From the NCBI GenBank assembly GCA_036403235.1, contig DASWRI010000066.1, positions 1 to 64,000 of the forward strand: a stretch of DNA of 64,000 bases, in the 5' to 3' direction. This DNA comes from JBGTFE01 sp036403235 (lineage in GTDB: Bacteria; Acidobacteriota; Blastocatellia; Pyrinomonadales; Pyrinomonadaceae). The position numbers and the translations under genes are program-made. Under the pieces are notes generated by a model. That model had not been told where the DNA came from. It ran no database searches and saw nothing but the letters and a program-made list of their open reading frames with translations. Of the stretch, positions 1 to 8,975 are shown piece by piece (the first letter of the stretch is position 1; each line of letters begins with the position of its first letter).

Positions 1-1102
1 GCTTAACGCTGATAACAAATCCAATTGCGATAAACGTCGCTAAAATCGCCGAAAGTCCCGCGCTCATCAAAGGCAAAGGGACGCCGATGACGGGCAAAAA
101 TCCTAAAACCATCCCGATGTTCATAAACGTCTGAAATGCCATCGCGCCGACAATCGCCATAATAACCAGCATTCCGGCGCGGTCGGGCGATTGCCGCGCG
201 CCCGCCACGAGCCTCGAAAAAAGCAGGGCGTAAGCTAAAAGCAGCGAGATGCAGCCGATAAATCCGGTGTTTTCCGCCGTCACCGCGAAAATAAAATCGG
301 TGTGCGGCTCGGGCAGAAACTTGAGCGCCGCCTGCGACGTTTCGGTGTCGCCCTTGATGCCTGACAAACCGCCTTTGCCGACCGTAATCATCGATTGAAT
401 CGTATGATAAGCGTAACCTTGCGGATTTGCGGCTTCCGGGTCGAGAATAACGTCGATGCGCTCTTTTTTGTAGCCGCTCAGCTTTCCGGTTTTAACTCCG
501 ACCCAGTAGCCGACCGGCATCAAAATCGCGACCGCCGCAATCGACAAAATGACGTATCTCATCTTTACGTTCGAAAGAAAAAACACGACCGCCAGAATCG
601 GAAAGTAAGTAATCGCCTGCCCCATATCCGGTTCGAGCATAATCAATCCGAGCGGAACGGCCAAAATCAATCCGCCGATAAAAAATTCGCCGAGCTTTAA
701 ATTGCCGCCCTTGCGCGCGCCGAAATATTTGGCGAGCATCAACACGACCGGAATTTTGACAAACTCCGACGGCTGAAACTGCCCGATGAGCGGAACTTTT
801 ATCCAACATTGCTGGCCGTTTATGCGCATCCCGATGCCGGGAACCAAAACCAGAATCAAGAGCAGCAAACCGATGCCGTAAAAAACCGGCGCGGCGTCGA
901 TAATGCGCCGGTAATCGGTAAAAGAGACCACAATCATCGCCACAAACGCGATGCCGAGGCCGACGATTTGCTTCGTCCAATACGTCTCGGTCGGCTGCGC
1001 GTTGTAAATCTGCCAGATGCCGAAGCAAACAATGGCAATCGCCAAAATCGCTACCAGCCAGTCAAAATCTCTGAAATTTTTTCGTTCTATTACTGCAACC
1101 AT
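1..1102 (-). CDS. rodA: Rod-shape SEDS glycosyltransferase RodA, C-terminus cut by window edge
   Basis: Peptidoglycan polymerase of the elongasome: a multi-spanning inner-membrane SEDS protein that polymerises lipid II with PBP2. I translated 367 residues from an ATG at 1102; the frame stays open to base 1, so the C-terminus is missing. The protein is strongly hydrophobic, with about nine helices visible. Family landmarks are EPDMGQA near 157-163, ILDPEAANPQGYAYHTIQS at 219-237 (containing the essential extracellular Asp, here D221), and FLPEPHTDFIFAV at 262-274. It is last in the order mreB-mreC-mreD-mrdA-rodA, 73 bases after mrdA. One oddity is that the usual PLPFxSYGGSS segment reads PLPLMSAGLSA at 343-353. 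The family call is certain; RodA rather than FtsW rests on the operon. Confidence 0.95.
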   Translation of the reverse strand, partial: MVAVIERKNFRDFDWLVAILAIAIVCFGIWQIYNAQPTETYWTKQIVGLGIAFVAMIVVSFTDYRRIIDAAPVFYGIGLLLLILVLVPGIGMRINGQQCWIKVPLIGQFQPSEFVKIPVVLMLAKYFGARKGGNLKLGEFFIGGLILAVPLGLIMLEPDMGQAITYFPILAVVFFLSNVKMRYVILSIAAVAILMPVGYWVGVKTGKLSGYKKERIDVILDPEAANPQGYAYHTIQSMITVGKGGLSGIKGDTETSQAALKFLPEPHTDFIFAVTAENTGFIGCISLLLAYALLFSRLVAGARQSPDRAGMLVIMAIVGAMAFQTFMNIGMVLGFLPVIGVPLPLMSAGLSAILATFIAIGFVISVK

Positions 1103-1110
1103 TTTTTAAG

Positions 1111-1173
1111 TAGTCAGTAGTCAGTAGTCAGCAGCCAGCTTTTTCCGATAGCTGACCGCTGACTGCCGACTGC
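1111..1173. repeat. Heptanucleotide element with inverted arms (TAGTCAG type)
   Basis: The left arm holds three exact TAGTCAG units (1111-1131) and a variant. A spacer follows, then a right arm of TGACCGC, TGACTGC and CGACTGC (1153-1173). The arms are roughly reverse complements, so a transcript could fold into a hairpin. It fills the mrdA-rodA gap. Confidence 0.8.
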
Positions 1174-1175
1174 TT

Positions 1176-3065
1176 TTATTTTTTCGCCACTTCCTGCACG
1201 TTTGTAATATCCGGATGATTTTTCGCCAGATAAGCTTCGTAGACGCCCCGCACGGCCGGTGCGGCGTAGCTTCCGCCGAATCCGACGTTTTCGACCATTC
1301 CGAGAACGGCGATTTCCGGTTTGTAGGCGGGCGCAAAACTGATGAACCAGGCATGGTCTTTGTTTGAGCCGACGTCTTTGCCGAGACTCGCGACCTGTGC
1401 CGTGCCGGTTTTTCCGGCGATGTCGAAGTTCGGAATTCTGATGGCCGCCGCCGTTCCGCCGCCGTTGACGACGCCCCACATTCCGTCGAGAACGAGTTTG
1501 TTTTGCTCGGGCGTCATCTCGATGATTTTCGGTTCGGGGTGCTGATATATAAAGCTCGGGCGCGGCGGAATATAATTTTCCTCGCCTTCTTCGCCGATGG
1601 CGCTGATGGCCTTAAATTCCTTCAAAAAATGCGGGTGATACATTCTGCCCTGGACGCCGACGCTGGCGATAGCGCGAATCATCGAAATCGGCGTAACGAC
1701 GACCGTATCCTGTCCGATTGACGCGTAAACCGTCCGAATGTCGCTCCATTTTCCCTCGCGTTTTAATATCGAAGGCATCCAGGTTTTCGGCGTCTGGCTG
1801 ATTTTTTCGTTCGGCAAATCGATTCCGGTCTGTTTGTCGTAATCGAAAGTCTCAACCATTTGTATCAAGCCTTCGATTTTCATTTTCAAACCCAGGTGAT
1901 AATAATAACCGTCGCACGAGTGCGTGATGGCGTAATTGAGCGGCGGCATGCCGTGACTTCCCATACAGCGCGTAAACTTGTTGCCGATTGTAATTCCGCC
2001 GCCGCACAGCACGTTTGAATGCGCGACCGTAATTGCGCCCTGCTGCAGCGCGGCGACCGATTCGGGAATTTTCCAGGTCGAGCCGGGCGGATAGCGTCCC
2101 TGAATGGCGCGGTTGTAGAGCGGGCGGGCTTCGTCCTGCCAGTAGGCGGCGATTTGTTTGCGGCCTTCGGGCGAAGAGCTCGACTGGATAAAAACGTTCG
2201 GGTCAAACGACGGCAGAGACGCCATCGCCAGCATTTCGCCGTTGTTCGGGTCCATCGCGAGAATCGTCCCGCGTTTGGTCGGTGTCGCGGCCAACTTTTC
2301 TTCGGCCGCTATCTGCAAATCCAAATCGATGGTCGTGATTAAATCCTGTCCGGCCTGCGGCGGCACGACTTCGAGCTCGCTCTGGACGCGACCGCGCGAA
2401 TCGACAATTACCTTGCGATAACCGTCGCGGCCGCGCAAGTATTCGTCGTAATATTGCTCGAGCCCGCCTTTGCCGACAATATCGCCGGGATGGAACTTGC
2501 CTTTAAATTCTTCTTTTTCAAGCTGCTTCGGGCTGATTTCGCCGACGTAGCCGAGAACGTGTGCGAGAACGGTCTTGAGCGGATAATAACGCTGCGGCTG
2601 AAGCTCGACCCTTAGTTCGGGATATTCGAGCGTGTGCGATTCAACCCATGTGATGTCCTGAATCGAGGCGTTTTCCTTTAAAACCATCGTTTCAAAACCG
2701 GGTTGTTTTTTTATCAGATTGATGCGCTCGGCGGTAAACTGTAAATCGAGCGCGAGGCCTTTGGCGTAATCTCCGACGCGCTCGGTAATGTCGATTTTTT
2801 TTATCGGTTCGTTGGCGATGGTGATGTTATAAGTCGAGCGCGAATCGACCAGAATCTTGCCGTTACGGTCAAAAATCGCCCCGCGCGGCGCGGGAATCGG
2901 AATCAGGCGCACACGCTGATTTTCCGCTTTTTCGCTGTAATAATCGCCTTTGACCATCTGCAGGTAATAAAGCCGCACGCCGAGTATGGTCAGCAATATA
3001 AAAGCGAAAATCTGAATCGTCGTAACCCGGATGCCCAAGTTTTGCGTGTAATCGTTTATCTTCAT
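1176..3065 (-). CDS. mrdA: Penicillin-binding protein 2 (elongasome transpeptidase)
   Basis: Class B PBP that cross-links peptidoglycan during side-wall growth; partner of RodA. The 629-residue protein has a short cytoplasmic N-terminus and one membrane anchor (about 17-37), then the PBP dimerisation domain (about 50-210) and the transpeptidase domain. The catalytic motifs are present: S329-T-W-K332, S383-C-D385 (SxN position) and K552-T-G-T555. I chose the ATG at 3065 (MKINDYTQ) because a longer in-frame start would add 13 residues that do not look like the family and would extend into a repeat tract. It lies between mreD and rodA on the same strand. Length is typical of PBP2. Confidence 0.96.
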   Translation of the reverse strand: MKINDYTQNLGIRVTTIQIFAFILLTILGVRLYYLQMVKGDYYSEKAENQRVRLIPIPAPRGAIFDRNGKILVDSRSTYNITIANEPIKKIDITERVGDYAKGLALDLQFTAERINLIKKQPGFETMVLKENASIQDITWVESHTLEYPELRVELQPQRYYPLKTVLAHVLGYVGEISPKQLEKEEFKGKFHPGDIVGKGGLEQYYDEYLRGRDGYRKVIVDSRGRVQSELEVVPPQAGQDLITTIDLDLQIAAEEKLAATPTKRGTILAMDPNNGEMLAMASLPSFDPNVFIQSSSSPEGRKQIAAYWQDEARPLYNRAIQGRYPPGSTWKIPESVAALQQGAITVAHSNVLCGGGITIGNKFTRCMGSHGMPPLNYAITHSCDGYYYHLGLKMKIEGLIQMVETFDYDKQTGIDLPNEKISQTPKTWMPSILKREGKWSDIRTVYASIGQDTVVVTPISMIRAIASVGVQGRMYHPHFLKEFKAISAIGEEGEENYIPPRPSFIYQHPEPKIIEMTPEQNKLVLDGMWGVVNGGGTAAAIRIPNFDIAGKTGTAQVASLGKDVGSNKDHAWFISFAPAYKPEIAVLGMVENVGFGGSYAAPAVRGVYEAYLAKNHPDITNVQEVAKK

Positions 3066-3081
3066 TTTAATAGTGGAGAGT

Positions 3082-3147
3082 GTTGAGCAACGAGCGACGA
3101 GCAAAAATTTATTCCGAACTTTTCACTTTTCACTTTTCACTTTTCAC
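3082..3147. repeat. Two heptanucleotide tracts (GAGC-ending units and TTTTCAC x4)
   Basis: GTTGAGC, AACGAGC and GACGAGC (3082-3102) are followed by four perfect TTTTCAC units (3120-3147). They occupy the gap between mreD and mrdA. No inverted partner is obvious. Confidence 0.85.
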
Positions 3148-3152
3148 TTACT

Positions 3153-3707
3153 TTAGGTTTTTCTACCCAATCGAATCGGGTTGCGCCGACGGGTTTGACG
3201 ACGCGGCTTAAACATATCGCCCTTTCTCGGTTTTTTGACGCCTTCGACCATAAAACTGCCCAAAATCAGATAAACGATGGTTCCGGCGATGGTCGTGCCG
3301 ATAACCGAGTAGGCAATCGTCGTCACGACCGGCGCGGCAGGCTCTTGCCCAAGCAGTCGATGCACGCCGTAATAAATCAAATTATCCAAAAAACAAGCAC
3401 CTGCTATGACGGGAATCTGCAATAAAAGGTTGTCCAGGTAGACGCGCCGCACAATCTCCGAAACTATGTATGCAATCAATGTTTTAGCAAATCCGTTCGC
3501 GCCCAGTAGCCCGCCGCTCAAGGCATCGACGGCGATGCCCGCGACCGTTCCGAAAAGAATCGCCTTCATCGAGTTCCGCTGCAAGGCCGCGTAAACCACC
3601 ACAATCAGAGGAAAATCAATATACGCAAACGGCTCAGCGACATTTCGAAGCGTCCACTGAAGCAGAATCGCGATAATGAGTGCAATTGTGATTTTTACCT
3701 GTTCCAT
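3153..3707 (-). CDS. mreD: Rod shape-determining membrane protein MreD
   Basis: Small polytopic membrane protein of the elongasome that links MreC to RodA/PBP2. The 184 residues contain about five hydrophobic helices (from residue 5 to about 155) and end in a basic tail rich in Arg and Lys, as in the family. Sequence identity to MreD is always weak; the call rests on size, hydropathy and position between mreC and mrdA. The C-terminal 30 residues (KKPRKGDMFKPRRQTRRR region) are cytoplasmic by the positive-inside rule. A heptamer tract of GTTTCAA units lies just upstream at 3709-3736. Confidence 0.9.
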   Translation of the reverse strand: MEQVKITIALIIAILLQWTLRNVAEPFAYIDFPLIVVVYAALQRNSMKAILFGTVAGIAVDALSGGLLGANGFAKTLIAYIVSEIVRRVYLDNLLLQIPVIAGACFLDNLIYYGVHRLLGQEPAAPVVTTIAYSVIGTTIAGTIVYLILGSFMVEGVKKPRKGDMFKPRRQTRRRNPIRLGRKT

Positions 3708-3708
3708 T

Positions 3709-3736
3709 TTTCAAGGTTTCAAGTTTCAGGTTTCAA
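3709..3736. repeat. Heptanucleotide tract, GTTTCAA type
   Basis: Units GTTTCAA, GTTTCAG and GTTTCAA (3716-3736) follow a partial unit. The tract lies in the mreC-mreD gap. Confidence 0.75.
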
Positions 3737-3761
3737 GTAGCCGCTTAACCTTAAACTATTG

Positions 3762-4661
3762 TCATTTCTTCTTCTCGTCCTTCAGCGCGTTCGGCACCGA
3801 CTTTTCGTATTCGGGACGCGGCGGCGGCTCATACAAAAGCACGCCGATTTCCTGCATCGCGTAAAGATTCGCGCTCGGTTTTATCAAAATTTTATGCGGC
3901 ACGGTCGCCGAGCCCGAAACGACGTCGACGATTTCGCCCAATTTCAAACCCGGCGGATAAATTCCGTCCTGTCCGGTCGTGTAAACCGTCTCGCCGACTT
4001 TGACCTCGATGCTTCCCGGCACGTAGTTCATCTCCAGAATCTCTTTTTTGCCCGTTCCGACGATGACGCCGAGCGCGTTTGACGTTCCGAGCTCGCCGAC
4101 GACGCCGCCTAAGCCCGATTTTTCCTTGGTTATCAAATCGACCTGCGCCGTCAAAGGGCTGACGGCCGTCACGCGGCCGACCAGACCGCCGTTGGTGACG
4201 ACCGCCATATTCAATTTTACGCCGTCGAGACTTCCGCGATTGATGACCGACGAGGTAAACCAGGCCGACGGGTCGCGCCCGATGACACGCGCCGGCAAAA
4301 CTTTGTATTTGGATTGTTCCTTGAGTTCGAGAAGCGATTTTAAGCGTTCGTTTTCGTCCGCCAAATCTTCTTTTTGCTGGATTTCGACTTCGAGTTCCTG
4401 AACGCGCTGCTTTAAAGAGTCGTTTTCGCTCTGCGCGGTGCGAAGCGTGGCGAAAGACTGGAAATAATTATTGACGGACGAGCCGACGGTCGTCACCGGC
4501 GATTGAACAAAATCGGCAAAAGCGAGCGCCCATACGCGGATAACTCTTTCTTTCGCAGCCGTTTTCGCGTCATACGCCATCAAGATAAAATTACCCAAAA
4601 GCAGGGCAATCACGACCCACGGCGTTAGTCTCCAAACTTCTTTCTGACTTCGCTCAGCCAT
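3762..4661 (-). CDS. mreC: Rod shape-determining protein MreC
   Basis: Bitopic elongasome protein that activates PBP2. The 299-residue protein has a single membrane helix near residues 14-31, a coiled coil at about 75-115 rich in Glu and Gln (SENDSLKQRVQELEVEIQQK), and the beta-rich periplasmic domain with the MreC pattern VIGRDPSAWFTSSVINRGS near 126-144. The C-terminal tail (PPPRPEYEKS) is Pro-rich and charged. It lies directly downstream of mreB, separated by a heptamer element. Length matches the family. Confidence 0.95.
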   Translation of the reverse strand: MAERSQKEVWRLTPWVVIALLLGNFILMAYDAKTAAKERVIRVWALAFADFVQSPVTTVGSSVNNYFQSFATLRTAQSENDSLKQRVQELEVEIQQKEDLADENERLKSLLELKEQSKYKVLPARVIGRDPSAWFTSSVINRGSLDGVKLNMAVVTNGGLVGRVTAVSPLTAQVDLITKEKSGLGGVVGELGTSNALGVIVGTGKKEILEMNYVPGSIEVKVGETVYTTGQDGIYPPGLKLGEIVDVVSGSATVPHKILIKPSANLYAMQEIGVLLYEPPPRPEYEKSVPNALKDEKKK

Positions 4662-4665
4662 CTCT

Positions 4666-4737
4666 CAGTGGTCAGTAGTCAGCGGTCAATGGTCAGAAAC
4701 AGCTTTTCACTGACAACTGACAACTGACCGCTGACCG
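4666..4737. repeat. Heptanucleotide element with inverted arms (CAGTGGT / CTGACCG)
   Basis: The left arm is CAGTGGT, CAGTAGT, CAGCGGT and CAATGGT (4666-4693). The right arm is CTGACAA twice then CTGACCG twice (4710-4737). The arms are inverted relative to each other around a 16-base spacer. It fills the mreB-mreC gap. Confidence 0.85.
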
Positions 4738-4742
4738 CTATT

Positions 4743-5789
4743 TTAACTTCCTGTCATTAACGAATTATCCCATTTGACGCGTTTGAGCAGTTCAAAATCG
4801 GAAAGCATTTTGCCCGTCCCGAGAACGACGCTCGAAAGCGGGTCGTCGGCGATGACGACCGGCAGGCCGGTTTCAATCATCAGGCGTTTATCGAGATTTT
4901 TCAATAAAGCGCCGCCGCCCGTGAGAACGATTCCGCGCTCGACGATGTCGGCGGAAAGCTCGGGCGGTGTGCGTTCGAGCGCGACGCGGACGGCGTTGAT
5001 AATCGTTGAAACCGAATCGGCCAGCGCTTCGCGGATTTCTTCGTCGGTGATGGTGATGGTTTTGGGAATACCTTCGATTAAATTTCGGCCGCGAACTTCC
5101 ATCGAAAGCGGCTCGTCGAGCGGAAAGCCCGAGCCGAGCGCGATTTTGATGGCTTCGGCCGTGCGTTCGCCGATTAAAAGGTTGTATTTGCGTTTGATAT
5201 AAACCGTAATCGCTTCGTCCATCTCGTTTCCGGCGACGCGCACCGCCCGCGAATAGACGATGCCCGAAAGCGATATGACGGCGATGTCGGTCGTTCCGCC
5301 GCCGATATCGACGACCATATTTCCGTGCGGCTCGGTGATGGGAAGCCCCGCGCCGATGGCCGCCGCCATCGCTTCTTCGACCAGATAAACTTCCGACGCT
5401 TTGGCGCGATACGCCGAATCTTCGACGGCGCGGCGTTCGACCTGCGTGATTTCCGAAGGAATCCCGATGACGACGCGCGGGCGCACCCACGATTTTCCGT
5501 TATGCGCTTTGCGTATAAAATGCTGAAGCATTTTTTCGGTTACTTCAAAATTGGCGATGACGCCGTCCTTCATCGGGCGAATCGCGACGATGTTGCCCGG
5601 CGTTCGGCCGAGCATCTCTTTGGCGTCGCGCCCGACCGCTTCGACCTGGTTGGTAACTTTGTTGATTGCAACGATAGAAGGTTCCGATACGACGATTCCG
5701 CGGCCTTTCGCATAGACCAGAGTGTTAGCCGTGCCGAGGTCAATCGCCAAATCGCTCGAAAATAAACTAAATAAAGATTTAAATGCCAT
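4743..5789 (-). CDS. mreB: Actin-like rod-shape protein MreB
   Basis: Bacterial actin homologue; ATP-dependent filaments on the inner face of the membrane direct side-wall synthesis. The 348 residues match the full family length. Visible motifs are the N-terminal amphipathic stretch (MAFKSLFSLFSSDL), phosphate-1 loop DLGTANTLVY (17-26), phosphate-2 loop VVDIGGGTTDIAVIS (about 159-173), and the adenosine motif GIVLTGGGALLKNL (about 287-300). It is the first gene of the mre-mrd operon. A TATTTT hexamer sits exactly six bases before the ATG, which fits a leaderless start; no clear Shine-Dalgarno is seen. Confidence 0.98.
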   Translation of the reverse strand: MAFKSLFSLFSSDLAIDLGTANTLVYAKGRGIVVSEPSIVAINKVTNQVEAVGRDAKEMLGRTPGNIVAIRPMKDGVIANFEVTEKMLQHFIRKAHNGKSWVRPRVVIGIPSEITQVERRAVEDSAYRAKASEVYLVEEAMAAAIGAGLPITEPHGNMVVDIGGGTTDIAVISLSGIVYSRAVRVAGNEMDEAITVYIKRKYNLLIGERTAEAIKIALGSGFPLDEPLSMEVRGRNLIEGIPKTITITDEEIREALADSVSTIINAVRVALERTPPELSADIVERGIVLTGGGALLKNLDKRLMIETGLPVVIADDPLSSVVLGTGKMLSDFELLKRVKWDNSLMTGS

Positions 5790-5975
5790 TCTTAAAAAAT
5801 ATTCTGTAAATTGATTTTAATTTGGAAAGGGAGGCCGCTCTCTAAAAACCGCTAGAGCTTATGTTAAAGAGAAGACTTTCGCCCCAAACATTAACTTATA
5901 AGCATACACCTATTTTGCTTAATTTTTCCAACTAATAAAACAAAGATTTCGAAAAATTTTCGGAAAAATGAAATG

Positions 5976-6008
5976 ACGGACAATAATCCACATCTTATTA
6001 TCGTCCGT
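5976..6008 (-). terminator. Putative intrinsic terminator after lon
   Basis: Arms ACGGACAATAAT (5976-5987) and ATTATCGTCCGT (5997-6008) pair with one mismatch. On the minus strand the hairpin is followed by a T-rich run. It separates lon from mreB. Confidence 0.6.
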
Positions 6009-6036
6009 CGTCGGAAAAAGTTTCCTGAAAGTCGAA

Positions 6037-8496
6037 TTATTTTTCTTTTGCGATGAATGTTTCGCCGGTTCTTTCCGAGCGGCGCTCGACATCCTGAATC
6101 ACGTAATTTTTGCCCTCCGGCTCGGTCGGCGCGTCCTGCAAAGCCGCATCGAGCACGTCGTTAATTCTGACGGCCGGAAAAATTTGCAGCTCGCGCCGCA
6201 CGTCTTCGGGAATTTCCTCGATGTCGGCTTCGTTTTTCTGCGGCAGAATTATTCGCCTGATTCCCGCGCGATGCGCCGCGAGGACTTTTTCTTTAATGCC
6301 GCCGACCGGAAAAACGAGACCCGAAAGCGTGATTTCTCCGGTCATCGCCGTGTCTGAACGAACTTTTCGCCCCGTGTAGAGCGAAGCCATCGCCGAAGCC
6401 ATCGTCACGCCCGCCGACGGCCCGTCTTTCGGAATCGCGCCCGCCGGAACGTGGAGGTGAATGCCGTTTTCCTTTATCGCGTTCGGGTCGATGCCGAATT
6501 CCTGCGCGTGCGACCACAGATAACTGCGCGCCGCCATCGCCGATTCTTTCATCACTTCGCCGAGCTGGCCGGTCAAAGTCAGACCGCCGCCGCCCGGAAG
6601 CATCGTCGCTTCGATAAACAGAACTTCGCCGCCCATCTCCGTCCAGGCCATTCCGGTCGCGACGCCCGCCGGCAAATCGTTTCTGGCTTCTTCCGGATAA
6701 AAACGCGGCGCGCCCAGGAAACCTTTTATATCACCAGCCGTAATCGTCACTTTTTCGGTCGCCGTCCCTTGCGCGACTCTGAGCGCGACTTTTCGCGCCA
6801 AGTTTCCGACGGTTCTCTCCAATTGTCTGACGCCCGCTTCGCGCGTGTAGCGAGCGGTCAAAAGATTTATCGCGTCGTCCGTGATTTCGAGCTGCTCGTC
6901 GGACAAACCGTTTTCCTTAATTTGGCGCGGAATCAGATACTGCTTGGCGATATTCAATTTTTCGGCGTCCGAATAGCCCGCTAGACTGATGATTTCCATT
7001 CGGTCGCGCAGCGGAGCGGGAATCGGCGCGAGCTGATTGGCCGTCGCGATAAAAAAAACTTTCGATAAATCGAACGGCAAATCGAGATAATGGTCGCGGA
7101 AACTATTGTTTTGCGCCGGGTCGAGAATTTCGAGCAGCGCGGCGGCCGGGTCGCCGCGATAATCGTTGCCGAGCTTGTCGATTTCGTCGAGCATCAAGAC
7201 CGGATTATTAACCTTGACGCGCCGCAAAGTCTGGATAATTCTGCCCGGCCTCGCGCCGACATAAGTTCGGCGGTGACCGCGCAACTCGGCTTCGTCGCGC
7301 ACGCCGCCGAGCGAAATTCTATCGAATTCGCGTCCCAAAGCGCGCGCAATCGAGCGACCGAGCGAAGTTTTACCGACTCCCGGCGGGCCGACAAAAAGAA
7401 TAATCGGGCTTTTTGAATCGGGACGAAGTTTGACGACCGCCAGCGATTCCAGGATTCTGTCTTTGATGTCTTCGAGCCCGTAATGGTCTTCGTCCAAAAT
7501 CCGCCGCGCTTCGTTTAAGTCCAGTTTTTCCTCGCTCGATTTTTTCCAAGGGAGTTCCAGAATGTATTCGAGATACGTCCGGATAACGTGATAATCGGGC
7601 GCGGCCTGCGGCAATTGCTCCATCCGGCGCAATTCACGGTCGGCTTCCTTGCGAACTTCTTCGGGCAAATCGGCCGTTTCGAGCCGCTCGCGCAGCTGTG
7701 CCGCTTCGGCGCGCTCGCCGTCGTCTTCGCCGAGCTCTTTCTGAATCGCTTTCAGCTGCTGGCGCAAAACGTAATCGCGCTGGCTTTTGTCCATTTCGGT
7801 CTGCGCTTCGGTGGCGATTTTCGAGCGAATCTGCATGATTTCGAGCTCGCGCGCCAGTGACGCGTGCATCAGCGTCAGAAGCTCGTCGACCGTGCCCGCT
7901 TCGAGCATTTTCTGTTCGTTCTCCGCGCCCAAATCGAGCACCGAGCCGAGAAAATACGCGAGCTGAACCGGATTGTTCTGATTCATCACCGCCATCCGAA
8001 CTTCGGGCGGAACTTGCGGCAGAAGCGCGAGCGCCTCCTGAATCATTCCCTGAATATTGCGTTTTAAGGCTTCGACTTCTTCGTTGTCGCTAATCGCCGG
8101 ATGCGGCAAAATTTCGACTTTCGCCTTCAAATATGGGCGCTCTTGCGTCCATTCGAGCACGCGGACGCGGTCGATGCCCTGCACGATAAGCTGCAAAACG
8201 TCTTCGGCGCGCATCATTCGCTTGATGTTGCCGATTGTGCCGACTTCGTAGATGTCCGAAGGCTTGGCGTCCTGACCGTTGACGTTCTCGGTTCGGGTCG
8301 TGATGCAGCAGATAAGTTTTTCTTCGGTTGCCAGCGCCGATTCGACGGCCTTGACCGAGCGTTCGCGACCGACGGCGAGCGGCACGACCGTTTCGGGAAA
8401 AAGCGTCGTGTTCTGCAACGGCAAGACGGCAATTTCAAACCGCTGCGGCGTCGCCGTTGTCTTTTGTGTTTGATTTTGTGTATTTTCTTCAGCCAT
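6037..8496 (-). CDS. lon: ATP-dependent protease Lon
   Basis: Hexameric AAA+ serine protease that degrades misfolded and regulatory cytosolic proteins. The 819-residue protein has the LAN substrate-recognition domain (about 20-210), a coiled-coil region with KAIQKELGEDDG, Walker A GPPGVGKTS, Walker B PVLMLDEIDKLG, and the C-terminal protease domain with PKDGPSAG (catalytic Ser at about 694) and GGIKEKVLAAHRAG (catalytic Lys at about 737), spaced exactly as in E. coli Lon. It lies 24 bases downstream of hsp20 on the same strand and is probably co-transcribed with it. Confidence 0.98.
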   Translation of the reverse strand: MAEENTQNQTQKTTATPQRFEIAVLPLQNTTLFPETVVPLAVGRERSVKAVESALATEEKLICCITTRTENVNGQDAKPSDIYEVGTIGNIKRMMRAEDVLQLIVQGIDRVRVLEWTQERPYLKAKVEILPHPAISDNEEVEALKRNIQGMIQEALALLPQVPPEVRMAVMNQNNPVQLAYFLGSVLDLGAENEQKMLEAGTVDELLTLMHASLARELEIMQIRSKIATEAQTEMDKSQRDYVLRQQLKAIQKELGEDDGERAEAAQLRERLETADLPEEVRKEADRELRRMEQLPQAAPDYHVIRTYLEYILELPWKKSSEEKLDLNEARRILDEDHYGLEDIKDRILESLAVVKLRPDSKSPIILFVGPPGVGKTSLGRSIARALGREFDRISLGGVRDEAELRGHRRTYVGARPGRIIQTLRRVKVNNPVLMLDEIDKLGNDYRGDPAAALLEILDPAQNNSFRDHYLDLPFDLSKVFFIATANQLAPIPAPLRDRMEIISLAGYSDAEKLNIAKQYLIPRQIKENGLSDEQLEITDDAINLLTARYTREAGVRQLERTVGNLARKVALRVAQGTATEKVTITAGDIKGFLGAPRFYPEEARNDLPAGVATGMAWTEMGGEVLFIEATMLPGGGGLTLTGQLGEVMKESAMAARSYLWSHAQEFGIDPNAIKENGIHLHVPAGAIPKDGPSAGVTMASAMASLYTGRKVRSDTAMTGEITLSGLVFPVGGIKEKVLAAHRAGIRRIILPQKNEADIEEIPEDVRRELQIFPAVRINDVLDAALQDAPTEPEGKNYVIQDVERRSERTGETFIAKEK

Positions 8497-8520
8497 AAAG
8501 TTTAGATGTTTTTCCGCTAA

Positions 8521-8898
8521 TTAGGGTTTCGCCTTTTCTCCTTTCCAGAGACGGATAATCAGCAGGCCGTTGTCGAAATTATGCTCGATGCTCGCGCCTT
8601 CAATCGAAGCGGGAAACTGCAGGGTTTTTTCAAAGCGGCTGTAGGTGATTTCCATTTGATGATACGAGACGCCGACCGCTTTGCACATTTTGTCGCGACG
8701 CGTTCCGGCGATATAAAGGACGTTTCCCTGAATCTCAATTTCGGTGTCTTCAGCCGAAACGCCCGCCAGCTCGACCTTGACGAGCCATCCGTCGGGCGTT
8801 TGATAAACGTCAGCCGACGGATACCAGAGCCGGCCCGAAGGTTTGACGTTCTTTGAGGAACCCATTAACTGAAAATATCGATTGATTGATTTAGCCAT
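8521..8898 (-). CDS. Small heat-shock protein, Hsp20/alpha-crystallin family
   Basis: ATP-independent chaperone that holds unfolding proteins. The 125 residues are mostly alpha-crystallin domain: PSADVYQTPDGWLVKVELAG opens the domain near residue 27, and FDNGLLIIRLWKG is the closing strand. The usual C-terminal tail with an I-x-I/V motif, which docks subunits into large oligomers, appears absent; the protein ends in KGEKAKP. It sits between the CBS protein gene and lon, all on the minus strand, so the chaperone and protease are likely co-expressed. No CIRCE operator is visible upstream. Confidence 0.92.
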   Translation of the reverse strand: MAKSINRYFQLMGSSKNVKPSGRLWYPSADVYQTPDGWLVKVELAGVSAEDTEIEIQGNVLYIAGTRRDKMCKAVGVSYHQMEITYSRFEKTLQFPASIEGASIEHNFDNGLLIIRLWKGEKAKP

Positions 8899-8907
8899 AA
8901 ATTTAAG

Positions 8908-8975
8908 GGATGAAGGATGAATGAGAATAAAAACTCTATCTGAGCGATTTTCTTATTCATCCCTCATCCTTTCTT
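8908..8975. repeat. Heptanucleotide element with inverted arms (GGATGAA / CCTCATC)
   Basis: GGATGAA twice (8908-8921) is mirrored by ATTCATC and CCTCATC (8955-8968). The right arm overlaps the last codons of the CBS-domain gene. Confidence 0.75.
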
